A DNA stretch of 64,000 bases, taken from positions 21,780,650 through 21,844,649 of the forward strand of contig NC_134026.1 in assembly GCF_964204645.1 (NCBI RefSeq). Reading direction: 5' to 3'. This document shows positions 1 through 12,135 of this stretch, piece after piece. Under the pieces are notes generated by a model. That model was not told where the DNA came from. It saw nothing but the letters and a program-made list of their open reading frames with translations, and searched no databases. The position numbers and the translations under genes were made by a program. The stretch is from Tubulanus polymorphus. Lineage: Eukaryota > Nemertea > Palaeonemertea > Tubulaniformes > Tubulanidae. The first letter of the stretch is position 1; each line of letters opens with the position of its first letter.

Positions 1-60
1 TCTGAATTATCCAAGTTAATTTTAATGCTTTTGTATCTGTCATCTGTTACCAGAGTGTAA

Positions 61-71
61 GAATGTATGTA

Positions 72-141
<70 letters not shown>

Positions 142-220
142 TGTGTGTGACATGTTTGGTGTAGGTATATGACTGTATGTGCGTGTGTATGTGTTCGTCT
201 GTTCGCGTGAATCTGTGTGT
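61..220. repeat. GT-rich microsatellite
   Basis: Runs of ATGT, GTGT and GCGT repeat units with mixed boundaries. The minus-strand reading frame through it (His-Thr and Ala-Arg-Thr-His runs) is an artefact of the repeat and not a gene. Confidence 0.9.
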
Positions 221-245
221 GTCGGGGGATTAGAAACTTTCATAA

Positions 246-376
246 GCCTTTGTAGGCTTCATCTAATCTCCCCCGCATTGTATTAAAATGTCCCATACTT
301 GTATATTTTTGTATATCCTTATGGTATGTTGTAATTTATTGTGGAAATAAATTATTATTATTATTATCCATCACAC
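246..376 (+). mobile_element. 3' tail of a non-LTR retrotransposon or SINE
   Basis: The segment ends in a 'ttgtggaaataaa' stretch followed by an (ATT)n tail, a typical 3' terminus of LINE-type elements or of SINEs that borrow their tail. No reverse-transcriptase frame is present, so this is a 5'-truncated copy. It lies upstream of an orphan receptor exon and may have expanded the intron there. Confidence 0.5.
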
Positions 377-751
377 AGCGAATGCGGGGTGGATTTAGGG
401 GAGCTCCCTTATGTTTGAAGCGATAACATTTTCACAAATCATTGGGTTATTGTGTTTTAGAACGACTTAAGATGTCCAGAATGCGATCCTGTTTTCAAAT
501 GTTCTTGTGGGATGACCCGAAAACCCCTATTAAGCTTGTAGTTTATGTACCACGTACATGTATTAACAACAAAATAAGGCCGAGTTAGTTAAGGGCCCCC
601 GTTTTGAATTCCTGGATGCATTCCCTAAAGAGTACCATTTTCCTCCTGAACCCTTGGCCTCTGAAATCCTGGATCCACCCCTGCTGTCATGGTGTGCCAC
701 CTCCACCTCTACATACGTCTAAATTCTTCTTTTACGTTTTCTGTCTTTCAG
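377..751. other. Non-coding, probable intron upstream of orphan receptor exon
   Basis: No convincing coding exon. From about 690 to the acceptor (polypyrimidine tract 'ttctgtctttcag') the sequence resembles the 3' part of the intron of the next receptor copy (about 5245-5309), so this is homologous intron sequence. The 5' receptor exon, about 2.1 kb in the other copies, does not fit upstream inside the window. Confidence 0.6.
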
Positions 752-1231
752 GGAATGCTTGTATTGATATCGGCGTTAGTTTACCCGCCAGTTCCACGGT
801 TTATCATGCCAGTGCTGACGAGACCGTATGTTGAACTGATTTGCGACCTGCCTGTTCCAGCGCTTGTCATACCGCTTTCATTCAACATCCTCATCATTTT
901 AGTCACGACCGTGCTCGGATTCCTAACAAGGGCGTTACCGGATAACTTCAACGAATCGCGTTATATATTTCTGTCAGTTAGCGCTACATTTTTCTTATGG
1001 GTCGCTTTTTTGCCGACGTACTTTTCGGCATCAACCGCGGCCCACAAAATTATGCTGTTAGCGCTTTCTCTTATTCTAAGCTCTCTTGTCATATTGACAT
1101 GTATTTTCATGTCTCGTTTGTATGGTTTGTTTTGCATTGACGGAGATGCGATGACGTTTCTGACCATAAATGCTTCATCTGTGGGACAGGCCACCACCTC
1201 TAGAAACATTCAAGTCAGTTCGATATCGTAA
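752..1231 (+). CDS. Terminal exon of a class C (metabotropic glutamate-like) GPCR, copy 0, partial
   Basis: Second coding exon of a receptor whose first exon lies outside the window or is missing. It begins after an AG acceptor in phase 0, as in the other two copies, and encodes the end of transmembrane helix 4, extracellular loop 2 with the class C cysteine (LICDLP), helices 5-7 and a short cytoplasmic tail. The stretch NFNESRYIFLSVSATFFLW matches the 'NFNEAKYI' region before helix 6 of metabotropic glutamate receptors. The nucleotide sequence is almost identical to the terminal exons at 5310 and 10834, with a handful of substitutions and no frame break. A complete upstream exon could lie just outside the window. 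It could also be an orphaned or pseudogenised exon, since LINE-tail and microsatellite sequence fill the space where the first exon would be expected from the roughly 300-bp introns of its sisters. Confidence 0.75.
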   Translation, partial: GMLVLISALVYPPVPRFIMPVLTRPYVELICDLPVPALVIPLSFNILIILVTTVLGFLTRALPDNFNESRYIFLSVSATFFLWVAFLPTYFSASTAAHKIMLLALSLILSSLVILTCIFMSRLYGLFCIDGDAMTFLTINASSVGQATTSRNIQVSSIS

Positions 1232-2734
1232 ATCGCACGTACGACCTAGGTGTGCGAAATTGAACTGACTCCCGTGGCTATGGTGGCTGATTCAGCCCAT
1301 AATTGAAAATACAGATCTATGCAAATCTATATGAACCTCTGTATACGGCTAAAGACATGATAAACGATTTTTTACATTTTGGTTTTCTCTCGCGAGCATT
1401 CGAAAAGTCGGTTTTTTTCGCACGAGAAAACAAAAGATTGGCCAATGCAATGTAAAAGATTTCTTATCTAGCTTCAGCCGTTTAGAAAAATTGTTCAAAC
1501 CAAAGCGTTTTGTATTTTTGTGCGATAGAACAAAAAGTTTGGAAAGCAAAAGGTGGGTCAATGTAAACATTTGTTATCGTGCCTCTATAGCTGTACAGAA
1601 CAATTTCCTAGTAAGGCCCAAATCAGCCACCATACGCAAGAGCACACTGAAAACCAACGAACTATCATTTGGTATAGATGATAACTCGATTTTATTTTAG
1701 AATCTATTTGTTGGTAAACTCATGGTCTTAGGCCTACACTATCACAATACAAATGCAGTTAATATATTGTAAAACGTACCCAAAGATCGATGTAAATGTT
1801 TATGCAATTGCATTTGTCAGTGATAATTTTGAAATTACCGCCTCGTAGATGGAGGGGACATCGAATAATGTGTGTACAGAACTTTAATATTGGACATATT
1901 GTTTCAAATGACCTTATAAAAATGAAACCGTAAAAACGAGTTTGCTATCTTCGTTGTTTGTCTCCTCTTCATTATATGCTGATGCCGTTTTGTGACGTAG
2001 TCTTATGGAGTTCATATGTACATGTATAACAGTAATATTTGTAACTTGATATTAGTAACTTGAATGCGCTTAGATGTAATGTTCGTATGAAATAATAACT
2101 AATAAATGTACTTACTGGATGTTTCAGTTTTGCAATGTATCGAACAGTGGACATCATTGATGATTTAAATATGTGTTGTGTTTGTAGCGTAAATCAGCAT
2201 TTTGTGATGTATCTTTTGAATAAAGTATGAATATGGTGATGCATGAACAGGTAAGTTTATCGTACCTTTTTTGGAGCGCGCATTTCCATTACTATGGCAA
2301 CGAATCGTGTAGTATCATAGAAAATAGTCAATGCCGACAATTAAACAAAATTATTTAAATCGTGCCTGTTTTTTAGAATTAATCTATCCAATGGAAATCA
2401 TGGGCAACGTTGGAAATCTAGCCGCATGTGGAGACCGGATCATCCACCAAGGATAATTACTCGAGACCATATGGTGCCCGTGGAGAACAAGCAACAGAAC
2501 CGGACGCATGTACAAATGCAGTTTAAGGAGAAAAGGGTGATGATTTTGTTGACCGGGGGGGGGGGGGGGCTAATCGGGATGTTGATTTTGCTATTTGCAT
2601 TATTCCATCGTAGATACTTAAATCCCGCACCCAAGCTTAAAACAAATATACAATCAATTTTGATTAAGCAATGGAATGCCAGTAGAGACAATCTAACCAC
2701 CGCGTATAGAATTTATTACTTTGACGACTTATTT
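1232..2734. other. Intergenic between receptor copies 0 and 1
   Basis: About 1.5 kb with no supported gene. A degenerate, perhaps duplicated, AT-rich segment lies at about 1370-1610. A run of about a dozen G residues sits near 2556-2569. The open frame at 2426-2797 runs through this G-run and into upstream sequence shared with copy 2, has no recognisable domain, and is not called as a gene. Confidence 0.6.
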
Positions 2735-2868
2735 TCACTGCTGAAAGCGCATTACCGCTGCAAAGCGAGCTGTTATTACGCACATCATTTCAGATAAAGC
2801 GATGACAACGTATTGTCGATTTGAATTTTCTTCTTTACCACAAATTTTCTACCGACTTCTTGAAAATC
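2735..2868 (+). promoter_or_regulatory. Conserved 5' flank of receptor copies 1 and 2
   Basis: This stretch (from 'tcactgctgaaagcgc' to the start codon) is recognisably repeated at about 8223-8358 upstream of copy 2, although the DNA farther upstream is unrelated. It is probably the 5' UTR and core promoter carried along in the duplication. No TATA box or defined factor site could be assigned. Confidence 0.45.
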
Positions 2869-5801
2869 ATGACGAGCTTCGTAGCCTTAGAAATATCATT
2901 ATTTACGATATTGATATTGTATCATCCAGACAGGTCCGGTGCCGTTTTGAAGATTCCCGATTTGGACGATAAACACTTTGAAGTTGACGGAGATTTAGTT
3001 TTGGGCGTTTTATCGTGGATCCATTACAGCGACGAGAGAAACGGATGTTCCGAGAAAGCATTTTTAGCAACGGGAATCGCGTGGACTGAAATGTTTAAAT
3101 TTGTCGTAAATGAAATAAACAATAATGCCACGATTTTACCAAATATAACACTGGGATTGGACATCTACGATGAATGTATGAGTACTCGAATCGCTGCCGG
3201 TCGAGCAATGCAACTACTGCACCGAGCTGGAACATTTCAGGATACCGCTTCAAATTTTACGTCACAAAAGCACCTCGTCGGTGTTATTGGGGGCATTGTG
3301 TCGTCAACGGCTGTCGCTATATCCAGGATCTTCACTCCGTTTGAACTACCGCAGTTAAGTATGTCGGCGACATCGGCCGAACTCGATTCTCGATTTCATT
3401 TCCCGTATTTTCTACGCTTACCGCCGTCAGATGCCGCACAGACGATCGTCATCGTAGATCTCATTCGATATTTTGGTTGGAAATATTTTGCAATTCTCTA
3501 TCGCGACGACAGTTACGGAATCAACGCCATGCAGATGATCATGCGTCTAACCCGAAAATTACCGGATGTTTGTATCGCTTACAGTAAAGCAATAAGCGAC
3601 GACAACATCGCAGAAGACACGAGGACGATTGTAAAACACTTAATCAAAGACGGAAGAGTCCGAGTCGTCGTAACATTTCTATATTCGGCGGCCGCATCTG
3701 GTTTATTAAGAGCCGTTAATGACATAACGCGCACGAACTATTTCACTTTCATATTTAGCGATTCAATCGTCCCGTTGGGCACCTATGAAAATGCAATAGG
3801 TGCATTGAGTATAGAGGTAGAATTCGACTCTAAAGGCGAAGATCATTTCTTTGACATCTACGAAAAATACACTTACAAAAATCTGTCGGCGAATAATCCT
3901 TGGAAACACCAGTATATGGAGCGTATGTTTAACTGTACGTGGGTACCGTCAAAATTATCTAAGTGTCATCAATTCGTGGATACGCCGTTTAGCGAAAGCC
4001 TGATACGAAGAAGGTCGGGATTCTTTACTTACAGTATGGCACATGATACAGTTTTGACTTACGCAACGGCCTTACATAAACTGATTGAAACGAAATGTCC
4101 AGATCTTTTTTCACATTTCAATAAAACGCTCGCAAAAATGTGCATTACGACTAAACATCTGTTACCGTACCTATACACTGTTTCATTCGACGGCAAAACC
4201 GGTCACATTGACTTTGATAAGAATGGTAACGGAATGTCCCCGTATCAAATAAATCAATGGCAGTTTACTGATGGAAAATTTAATATGCGTACAATCGGCA
4301 ATTATGACCAGTTCACCAAAAAAGTGTCCTTTAACAATAACTTGGTAATGTGGTATAATTACACGCGAAAAGGAACTGGCGGAAAATTTTTGGTGATCCC
4401 CTCGAAAATACAGAAGTCGACGTGCAGCGACCCGTGCAAGCCCACCGAATACGTTCAAACATTGGAGTCAAAATGCTGCTGGGAATGCAATAGATGCCGG
4501 AACAACGAATACATCGACGCGAACATCACAAAAGGAAACCCGTGCATAGCATGTCCGCTGTACATGTGGCCCAACCCTGATGACTCCAGGAGCTGCCGAA
4601 AACTCTCTTCGCAGTTTTTAGACATCGAGCACCCGATTGGAATCGGTTTATGCTTCGCTGCACTTATTGGTATGATACTAACTTGTCTGGTGACAGGTAT
4701 CTTGGTCAAATACCGCCGCAATCGACTGGTGAAAGCGTGCAGCCTGGAACTTAGTATTTTCATTTTAGTGGGAATTCTTTCCTGTTTTCTGGTGGTGTGT
4801 TTACTGATGATGAAACCGGAACGATTTGTATGTTGGCTACAGCGTTTCGGTTTTGCCATCCCGTACACAGTCGTTTATACCCCTCTTCTGTTAAAGAGTA
4901 CGCGCATGTATCGCATCTTTTGGGCTGGTAAACGCGGTATCTCGAAACTGAAATATATCAGCAACTTGTCACAAATTATCACCACATCCGTTGTATTAAT
5001 TCTGCAAGTAAGTAGTCTCCATTTTGAGTCCGTAAAAAACATTCCAGTTTCTGTCTAATGTGTTAAGTTTTATATAGAATAATTTTATAAGGCGATTTGA
5101 AAATCTTGAATTACCAAGTTAGATATTTCACGTGATAATTGCGATTTGTGAATAATTCCATTTGATTTCGAGTTACGATTATCATGTATATCCTTATGTG
5201 TAACTGTGCAATATCACTTGACACATAAGCATAAATTGAGCGTCATGAGATGCCACATCCACTTCTAAACATATTTCACAGTTCTTCTTTGACGTTTTCT
5301 GTCTTTCAGGGAATGCTTGTATTGATATCGGCATTAGTTTACCCGCCAGTTCCACGGTTTATCATGCCATTGCTGACGACACCGTATGTTGAACTGATTT
5401 GCGACCTGCCTGTTCCAGCGCTTGTCATACCGCTTTCATTCAACATCCTCATCATTTTCGTCACGGCCGTGCTCGGATTCCTCACAAGGGCGTTACCGGA
5501 TAACTTCAACGAATCGCGTTATATATTTCTGTCAGTGAGCGCTACATTTTTTTTATGGGTCGCTTTTTTGCCGACGTACTTTTCGGCATCAACCGCGGCC
5601 CACAAGGTTATGCTGTTAGCGCTTTCCCTTATTCTAAGTTCTCTTGTCATATTAATATGTATTTTCATTTCTCGTTTGTATGGTTTGTTTTGCATTGACG
5701 GAGATGCGATGACATTTCTGACCATAAATGCTTCATCTGTGGGACAGGCCACCACCTCTAGAAACATTCAAGTCAGTTCGATTTCGCAATTAGAAGTATA
5801 A
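2869..5801 (+). CDS. Class C GPCR, metabotropic glutamate receptor-like, tandem copy 1
   Basis: Two exons, 2869-5007 and 5310-5801, joined in phase 0 across a 302-bp GT-AG intron; 876 residues. In order: a hydrophobic N-terminus likely to be a signal peptide, a Venus-flytrap ligand-binding domain (about residues 30-490), the cysteine-rich NCD3G linker (CSDPCKPTEY to SRSCRKL), and the 7TM_3 domain with the intron inside helix 4. Residues equivalent to the alpha-amino and alpha-carboxyl contacts of mGluRs are present: Ser in IGGIVSSTAVA, Thr in SMSATSAEL, Asp in LPPSDAAQT, Tyr in RDDSYG and Asp in IFSDS. The arginine of the mGluR GIQR motif, which binds the glutamate side chain, aligns with Trp in TGIAWTEM. 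It is therefore probably a plasma-membrane receptor for an amino acid or small molecule other than glutamate (inference). The ATG at 2869 was chosen over an upstream in-frame TTG because it precedes the hydrophobic signal and matches the copy 2 start. Confidence 0.88.
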
Positions 5802-8222
5802 GAAACTTCTTCACCAAAAGAACTGTCAAATGTCTCCTTGAGTTTGCGTTTATTGATTTAACTTCGTTTTGAATCATACGTAAATTTCCCTGGCAATCTC
5901 GCTCTTTCTATTTTCTTTTCAGAACGCCAAACCTCTTTATGGATTCAATCAAATGTAGACATTTTATCTAATTTACCTGATTACCTATGGTCTGCGCATG
6001 GCATACTGCTAAACGATCTTCGACGAGTACCATCTATTTGCAGAATGTCCTATTTCAAACCAGCATCGACCTGGAAGGGCCCCGTAATATTTGAATTGCG
6101 TAAACTTCTTAGCCTTGTTAAGCTCGTATAGAAAAAAACCTTACAGGCAATTAGAATATATATTACATAAAACTACGAACAACCCTTAATCAACCTTTAC
6201 CCATCACATACGGATTTGAAACGTAATTCATAATCATTTCGGTCTCTTGTATCTGTAACAACCTTGCATTCTTGTTTTTGTGCATTAAGTATTTTGTGTA
6301 ATTTTATTTGTTGTTTTTTTTTTGTCAATTATACATCAAAGCAAGCCTTATATTTGCCACATTTTTTACCGGAACGTCACTTAACCATCCTCCAAACGTT
6401 ACCCGGGACATCCATACATTACAGCTAAAAATCGCCTGAAAACACAAAATACGATACTGATTAATTGTTCAGCATTCGTTTTTTTGCGCATCGCACTGTG
6501 CCGACCCGAAAATTAACAAAAATACGAAAATGTACAATTTCAACGTCATTCGAGATCGGAGACTATATCATCCGTTGACGGCTTAGTATAGAAGTTGAAA
6601 AATTAATTGAATATGGGATCGCTTTGCTCCACGCAGAGGTAATGATCCCAGAACTACCGTAACCGGTTGACACGATGACATAAATATCACTAGTAAAAAA
6701 CTAGATCATAAAATAAATCATGCTGATGGATAAATTGAAAAAGAATCAAGTTTCCGAAGCCTTAACGCAAATATGATAATCCTTCGAAGCACTCACTTAT
6801 TATCAATTGTTAATCTCAACGTTTTCGTGTGTATTTTCATGTCAAATGAGAGAATATCACACTAAACGTCATCGACGGTGTATATAGACTTGGTTATTGA
6901 GACAATGCAAACATAACAGGGCGGTGCCCTCCATTCTTTGTTGTTTTATGAGTTCTAGTGCAATGGAATTCCCCCGGGTCATCGCGACTTGATACCAACG
7001 CACGAACCAGGAAGGTTATACTAGGAATTTGAGACTCACTTTCGTCCACGTTTTATTGTATCATTCGCCTTATCGTGATATGTACCTATGTTTCTGACAA
7101 TGCCAATTATGAATACGACGATAGCATCAATACACCCCACCGGAGATGCCGAATACGAAGTTCAAAAGAGGGCGGTGACTTGTTCGTATCTAACAATTTA
7201 TATAATATATAAGTATAATAAATTGATATAAGCCATGGTCATTTTACTTTACGTCGAAATATTATGTCAGGGTTCACGAGTTGTGAAAATGCTGATATGG
7301 GTTGACAAATGTTTGGCACACAAGGATTTCAACAAGGCAAGATGGGTAGAATTAAGAATAGTTCAGGTGAAAAGCGTAATTTGATGCTGATAAGAATATT
7401 GAAGTTGGTATACGGAAATAATGTCGCAGGAGAAAGTTTACAATGGACTACATAACAATATTGTTTCATTTCCGCTACACATTATCAACAATTTGCACAG
7501 TTTACAAATAATATCCAATTTATATACAATTTGCGCCGTTTACAAAAAGTCATTTACAACATTTCATTAATGAAAAATTAAATCATCAAAAGTCTTCACA
7601 GTTTACCGCTCATGTGTCACGGCACGGTTTTTTCACAGTTAATCCGCACAATTTATCACTTCACTTACCCATCACTGTTAGAGTCCATGATCTAACCAAT
7701 AGACTTCTTGACCTATGACCGTCAGATGAAATTTGTCTGTCTGATATCATTTTGGCGTGAAATTGACTTATTTACATATGTTTCCGGGAAAATTTTTTCC
7801 TAGGGAATTTTTTCCTACATTTGTTCGAATTAAGTGGTTCTATTCAATTGATGAATATTAATGGCAGACAGATAGCATCTAAACCTTCACAAAATAGGAA
7901 TATATATCTACATAGAACTCGTGTATTAGTTAACAGCAATATATGCATATAACTGAGATCAACGTTTTTCATGCATTTTGGTACTCGAATTATTTGTATT
8001 GGTACTCTGAGCAATTTTTGTGAAGCACAAACTTTAATTTTATTTTCTATTTGTGCCGGAATAAGTATCTTGCCAGGTTTTTCTCCCAAACTTCCTCATC
8101 AAACATATACTGAAATCCGCATCTAAACTGAATATAGATAGAAATGAATTTTAATTAGGAAATGTAATACCAGTAGAGGCAGTAACATTACATACCGTAC
8201 ATGTACTGTTTCGATTGGTTTT
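5802..8222. other. Intergenic between receptor copies 1 and 2
   Basis: About 2.4 kb of AT-rich DNA with no supported gene. Only short chance frames, T-runs and a diffuse series of 'caatttgc/cagtttac' motifs at 7480-7640 were seen. Confidence 0.6.
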
Positions 8223-8358
8223 CACTGCTGAAAGCGCTTCGTCGCGCAGACCGCGAGTTATCACGCACATCATTTAAGAATAAGCCATGTAATGACACTA
8301 CAATCGTCAATTTGATTCTCCTACTTCATGCACGTATTTTCTACCGACATCATAAATA

Positions 8359-11319
8359 ATGATGATGAGTTTCGTAGCGTTACAAATATTTCGTAGCATT
8401 ACAAATATATTGCTCACCTTAATGATATTGAATTTTTCGGAAAGGTCCGACGCCATTATGGAGATTCCCGATTTGGACAATAAACATTTCGAAGTTGATG
8501 GAGATTTAGTTTTGGGCGTTTTATCATGGATCCATTACAGCGACGAGAGAAACGGATGTTCCGAGAAAGCGTTTTTAGCAACGGGAATCGCGTGGACTGA
8601 AATGTTTAAATTTGTCGTAAATGAAATAAACAATAACGCCACGATTTTACCAAATATAACGCTGGGATTGGACATCTACGATGAATGTATGAGTACCCGA
8701 ATCGCTGCCGGTCGAGCAATGCAACTACTGCACCGAGCTGGAACATTTCAGGATACCGCTTCAAATTTTACGTCACAAAAGCACCTCGTCGGTGTTATTG
8801 GGGGCATTTTGTCGTCAACGGCTGTCGCTATATCCAGGATCTTCACTCCGTTTGAACTACCGCAGTTAAGTATGTCGGCGACATCGGCCGAACTCGATTC
8901 TCGATTTCATTTCCCGTATTTTCTACGCTTACCGCCGTCAGATGCCGCACAGACGATCGTCATCGTAGATCTCATTCGATATTTTGGTTGGAAATATTTT
9001 GCAATTCTCTATCGCGACGACAGTTACGGAATCAACGCCATGCAGATGATCATGCGTCTAACGCGAAATTTACCGGACGTTTGTATCGCTTACAGTAAAG
9101 CAATAAGCGACGATAACATCGCAGAAGACACGAGGACGATTGTAAAACAATTAATCAAAGACGGAAGAGTCCGAGTCGTCGTTACATTTCTATATTCGAC
9201 GGCCGCCTCTGGTTTATTAGAGGCTGTCGATGACATAACGAGGACGAACTATTTCACTTTCATATTTAGCGATTCAATCACTCCGAGTGCGTTGGGAACC
9301 GGCAGAGAAAATGCAATAGGTGCATTGAGCTTAGGTGTAGATTCCGGGTATAAAGGTGATGATTATTTCTTTGAAATCTACGAAAAATACACATACAAAA
9401 ATCTGTCAGCGAATAATCCTTGGAAACACCAGTATATGGAGCGTATGTTTAACTGTACGTGGATACCGTCAAAACGATCAAAGTGTCAGCAATTCGTGGA
9501 TACGCCGTTTAGCGAAAGCCTGATACGAAGAAGGTCGGGATTCTTTACTTACAGTATGGCACACGATACAATTTTTACTTACGCCATGGCCTTACATAAA
9601 CTGATTGAAACGAAATGTCCAGATCTTTTTTCACATTTCAATAAAACGCTAGCTAATATGTGCATCACGACTAAACATATGTTGCCGTATCTATACAATG
9701 TTTCATTCGTCGGCAAAACAGGTCACATTGACTTCGATAAGAATGGTAATGGAATGTTCCCGTACCAAATTGACCAATGGCAGTTTACTGATGGAAAATT
9801 TAAAATGCGTACAATCGGCAATTATGACCAGTTCACTAAAGAATTGTCTATCAGCAGAAGCTTAGTCACGTGGTATAATTACACGCGAAAAGGAACTGGT
9901 GGAAAGTATTTGGTGATCCCCTCGAAAATACAGAAGTCGACGTGCAGCGACCCGTGCAAGCCCACCGAATACGTTCAAACATTGGAGTCCAAATGCTGCT
10001 GGGAATGCAATAGATGCCGGAATAACGAATACATCGACGCGAACATCACGAAAGGAAACCCGTGCATAGCATGTCCGCCGTACATGTGGCCCAACCCTGA
10101 TGACTCCAGGAGCTGCAGAAAACTATCTCCGCAATATTTAGATGTAGAACACTCAATTGGAATCGGTTTATGTTTTGCGGCTGTTGTTAGCATGTTACTA
10201 ACTTGTCTGGTGACAGGTATCTTGGTCAAATACCGCCGAAATCGACTGGTGAAAGCGTGCAGCCTGGAACTTAGTGTTTTAACTTTAGTGGGCATTCTCT
10301 CTAGTTTTCTGGTGGTGTGTTTACTGATGATAAGACCGGGACGATTTGTATGTTGGCTGCAGCGATTCGGTTTTGCCATCTCGTACACGGTCGTTTATAC
10401 CCCTCTTCTGGTAAAGAGTACGCGCATGTATCGCATCTTTTCGGCTGGCAAACGCGGTATCTCGAAACTGAAATATATCAGCAACTCGTCACAAATGATC
10501 GTCACATCAATTGTATTATTGTTACAAGTAAGTAGTTTACCACATGATTCCTTGAGATAGCTCCTACATTCTGCTAGTCTTGATATACATATACGTTTTT
10601 TTCAAAGTTAGGATTTGTAATCACTTTTTGAATGTGCGTAGATGCCATTTATCATTCCTAAATTTCACTAAAAATGTCGTTTGATACAACCATGAATTCT
10701 TTTTTTGTGATCATGTGATGATTTGACATCTCCATTAGCTCGATGCTGCAAGTATTGGGCTATTGTCATACTGTGCAAATTGGAAAGTCTACCTGCAAAA
10801 TATCTATGATATGGATGTGTTCTGTCTTTTCAGTCATTGTTAGCAGTGACATCGGCATTAGTTTACCCACCAGTTCCACGGTTTATCATGCCAGTGCTGA
10901 CGACACCGTATGTTGAACTGATTTGCGACCTGCCCGTCCCAGCGCTTGTCATACCGCTTTCATTCAACATCCTCATCATTTTCGTCACGGCCGTGCTCGG
11001 ATTCCTCACAAGGGCGTTACCGGATAACTTCAACGAATCGCGTTATATATTTATGTCAGTGAGCGCTACATTTTTCTTATGGGTCGTTTTTTTGCCGACG
11101 TACTTTTCGGCATCAACCGCGGCCCATAAAGTTATGCTGTTAGCGCTCTCCCTTATTCTAAGTTCTCTTGTCATATTGATATGTATTTTCATGTCTCGTT
11201 TGTATGGTTTGTTTTGCATTGACGGAGATGCGATGACGTTTCTGACCTTAAATACTTCGTCCGTTGGACAGGCCACCACCTCTAGAAACATTCAAATAGG
11301 TTCAATTTCACGCGCTTGA
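8359..11319 (+). CDS. Class C GPCR, metabotropic glutamate receptor-like, tandem copy 2
   Basis: Two exons, 8359-10527 and 10834-11319, joined in phase 0 across a 306-bp intron; 884 residues. Same plan as copy 1: signal sequence, Venus-flytrap domain, NCD3G cysteine-rich linker and seven transmembrane helices ending in a short tail (SVGQATTSRNIQI...). Three consecutive ATG codons begin the frame; the first was taken. The Ser/Thr/Asp/Tyr/Asp amino-acid contacts are kept and the GIQR-equivalent arginine is again Trp. Compared with copy 1 the protein is identical over long blocks but differs in clusters: the strand after IFSDS (PSALGTGRENAIGALSLGV), the stretch around ELSISRSLVTW, the start of helix 1, and the first residues of exon 2 (SLLAVTSALV against GMLVLISALV). 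The differences look like separate conversion tracts and not uniform divergence. Ligand and expression cannot be judged from sequence. Confidence 0.88.
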
Positions 11320-11401
11320 GTACATTATGTTTAGTGGAAATACCGCAGTGACAACTGTTGTGACTTCTCTTTTGACGTCCATATATTCGTTTTATTTTAT
11401 C

Positions 11402-11474
11402 TACCATGGACGTATGAACTAAGATTTCTTTGAACTAGGCCGTCCTTCTAGTTTATACGTCCATGGTTATACGT
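11402..11474. repeat. Inverted 'ccatggacgtat' pair
   Basis: 'accatggacgtat' at 11403 and 'atacgtccatggt' at 11456-11468 form an inverted pair about 40 bp apart. The same palindromic motif recurs at 11802 and, compactly, at 63255-63291, so it marks the ends of a dispersed element family. Confidence 0.5.
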
Positions 11475-12135
11475 TTATCAGTTTTATATATTGTTAATCG
11501 ATTGCTCCAAAAGAAGATATATCAATTTCTCCGAGCATAACAAAATACGTAGCACAGTCAACCTCGGTTAATCCGTCACCGGTTAAACCATATAATTGCT
11601 TATTCCGTATAAATAAATTGGTCCCGTTTTTCAGTAACGTTATACCCTTTTAAAATTCTTTGTCTAATTCGTACTCCATAATCCGTATTTTCACTTATTC
11701 CGTAGACAAATGCATGGTCCCGTTGTCCAATTTATATGTAAATCCTTATGTGTAATCCGTATCAGCTGTTGGACACATACACTTGAAGTACATACACTTA
11801 AACGTCCATGGTTATACGTTTATCAGTTTTAGATATTGTTAATCGATTGCTCCAAAAGAAGATATATCAATTTCTCCGAGCATAACAAAATACGTAGCAC
11901 AGTCAACCTCGGTTATAATCCGTCACCGGTTAAACCATATGATTGCTTATTCCGTATAAATAAATTGGTCCCGTTTTTCAGTAACGTTTACCCTTTTAAA
12001 ATTCTTTGTCTAATTCGTACTCCATAATCCGTATTTTTACTTATTCCGTAGACAAATGCATGGTCCCGTTGTCCAATTTATATGTAAATCCTTATGTGTA
12101 ATCCGTATCAGCTGTTGGACACATACACTTGAAGT
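11458..12135 (+). repeat. Two-copy direct tandem repeat, 344-bp unit
   Basis: Unit 1 (11458-11801) and unit 2 (11802-12135) are nearly identical, with only scattered changes such as small indels near 11570 and 11635. Each unit contains the terminal motif 'cagtcaacctcggtta' (11555 and 11900), whose inverted partner lies at about 12375-12399. The reading frame at 11836-12027 falls inside the repeat and is not a gene. Confidence 0.85.

Noticed and set aside
40-243. Minus-strand His/Thr/Arg-rich frame
   Set aside because: It is a translation of the GT/GC microsatellite.
2426-2797. 123-codon plus-strand frame before receptor copy 1
   Set aside because: It runs through a poly-G tract and then through 5' flank shared with copy 2, where the frame is not kept; no domain.
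4455-4868. Minus-strand frame of 137 codons (also at 9975-10388)
   Set aside because: Antisense shadow of the receptor coding exon; it recurs only because the sense copies are nearly identical.
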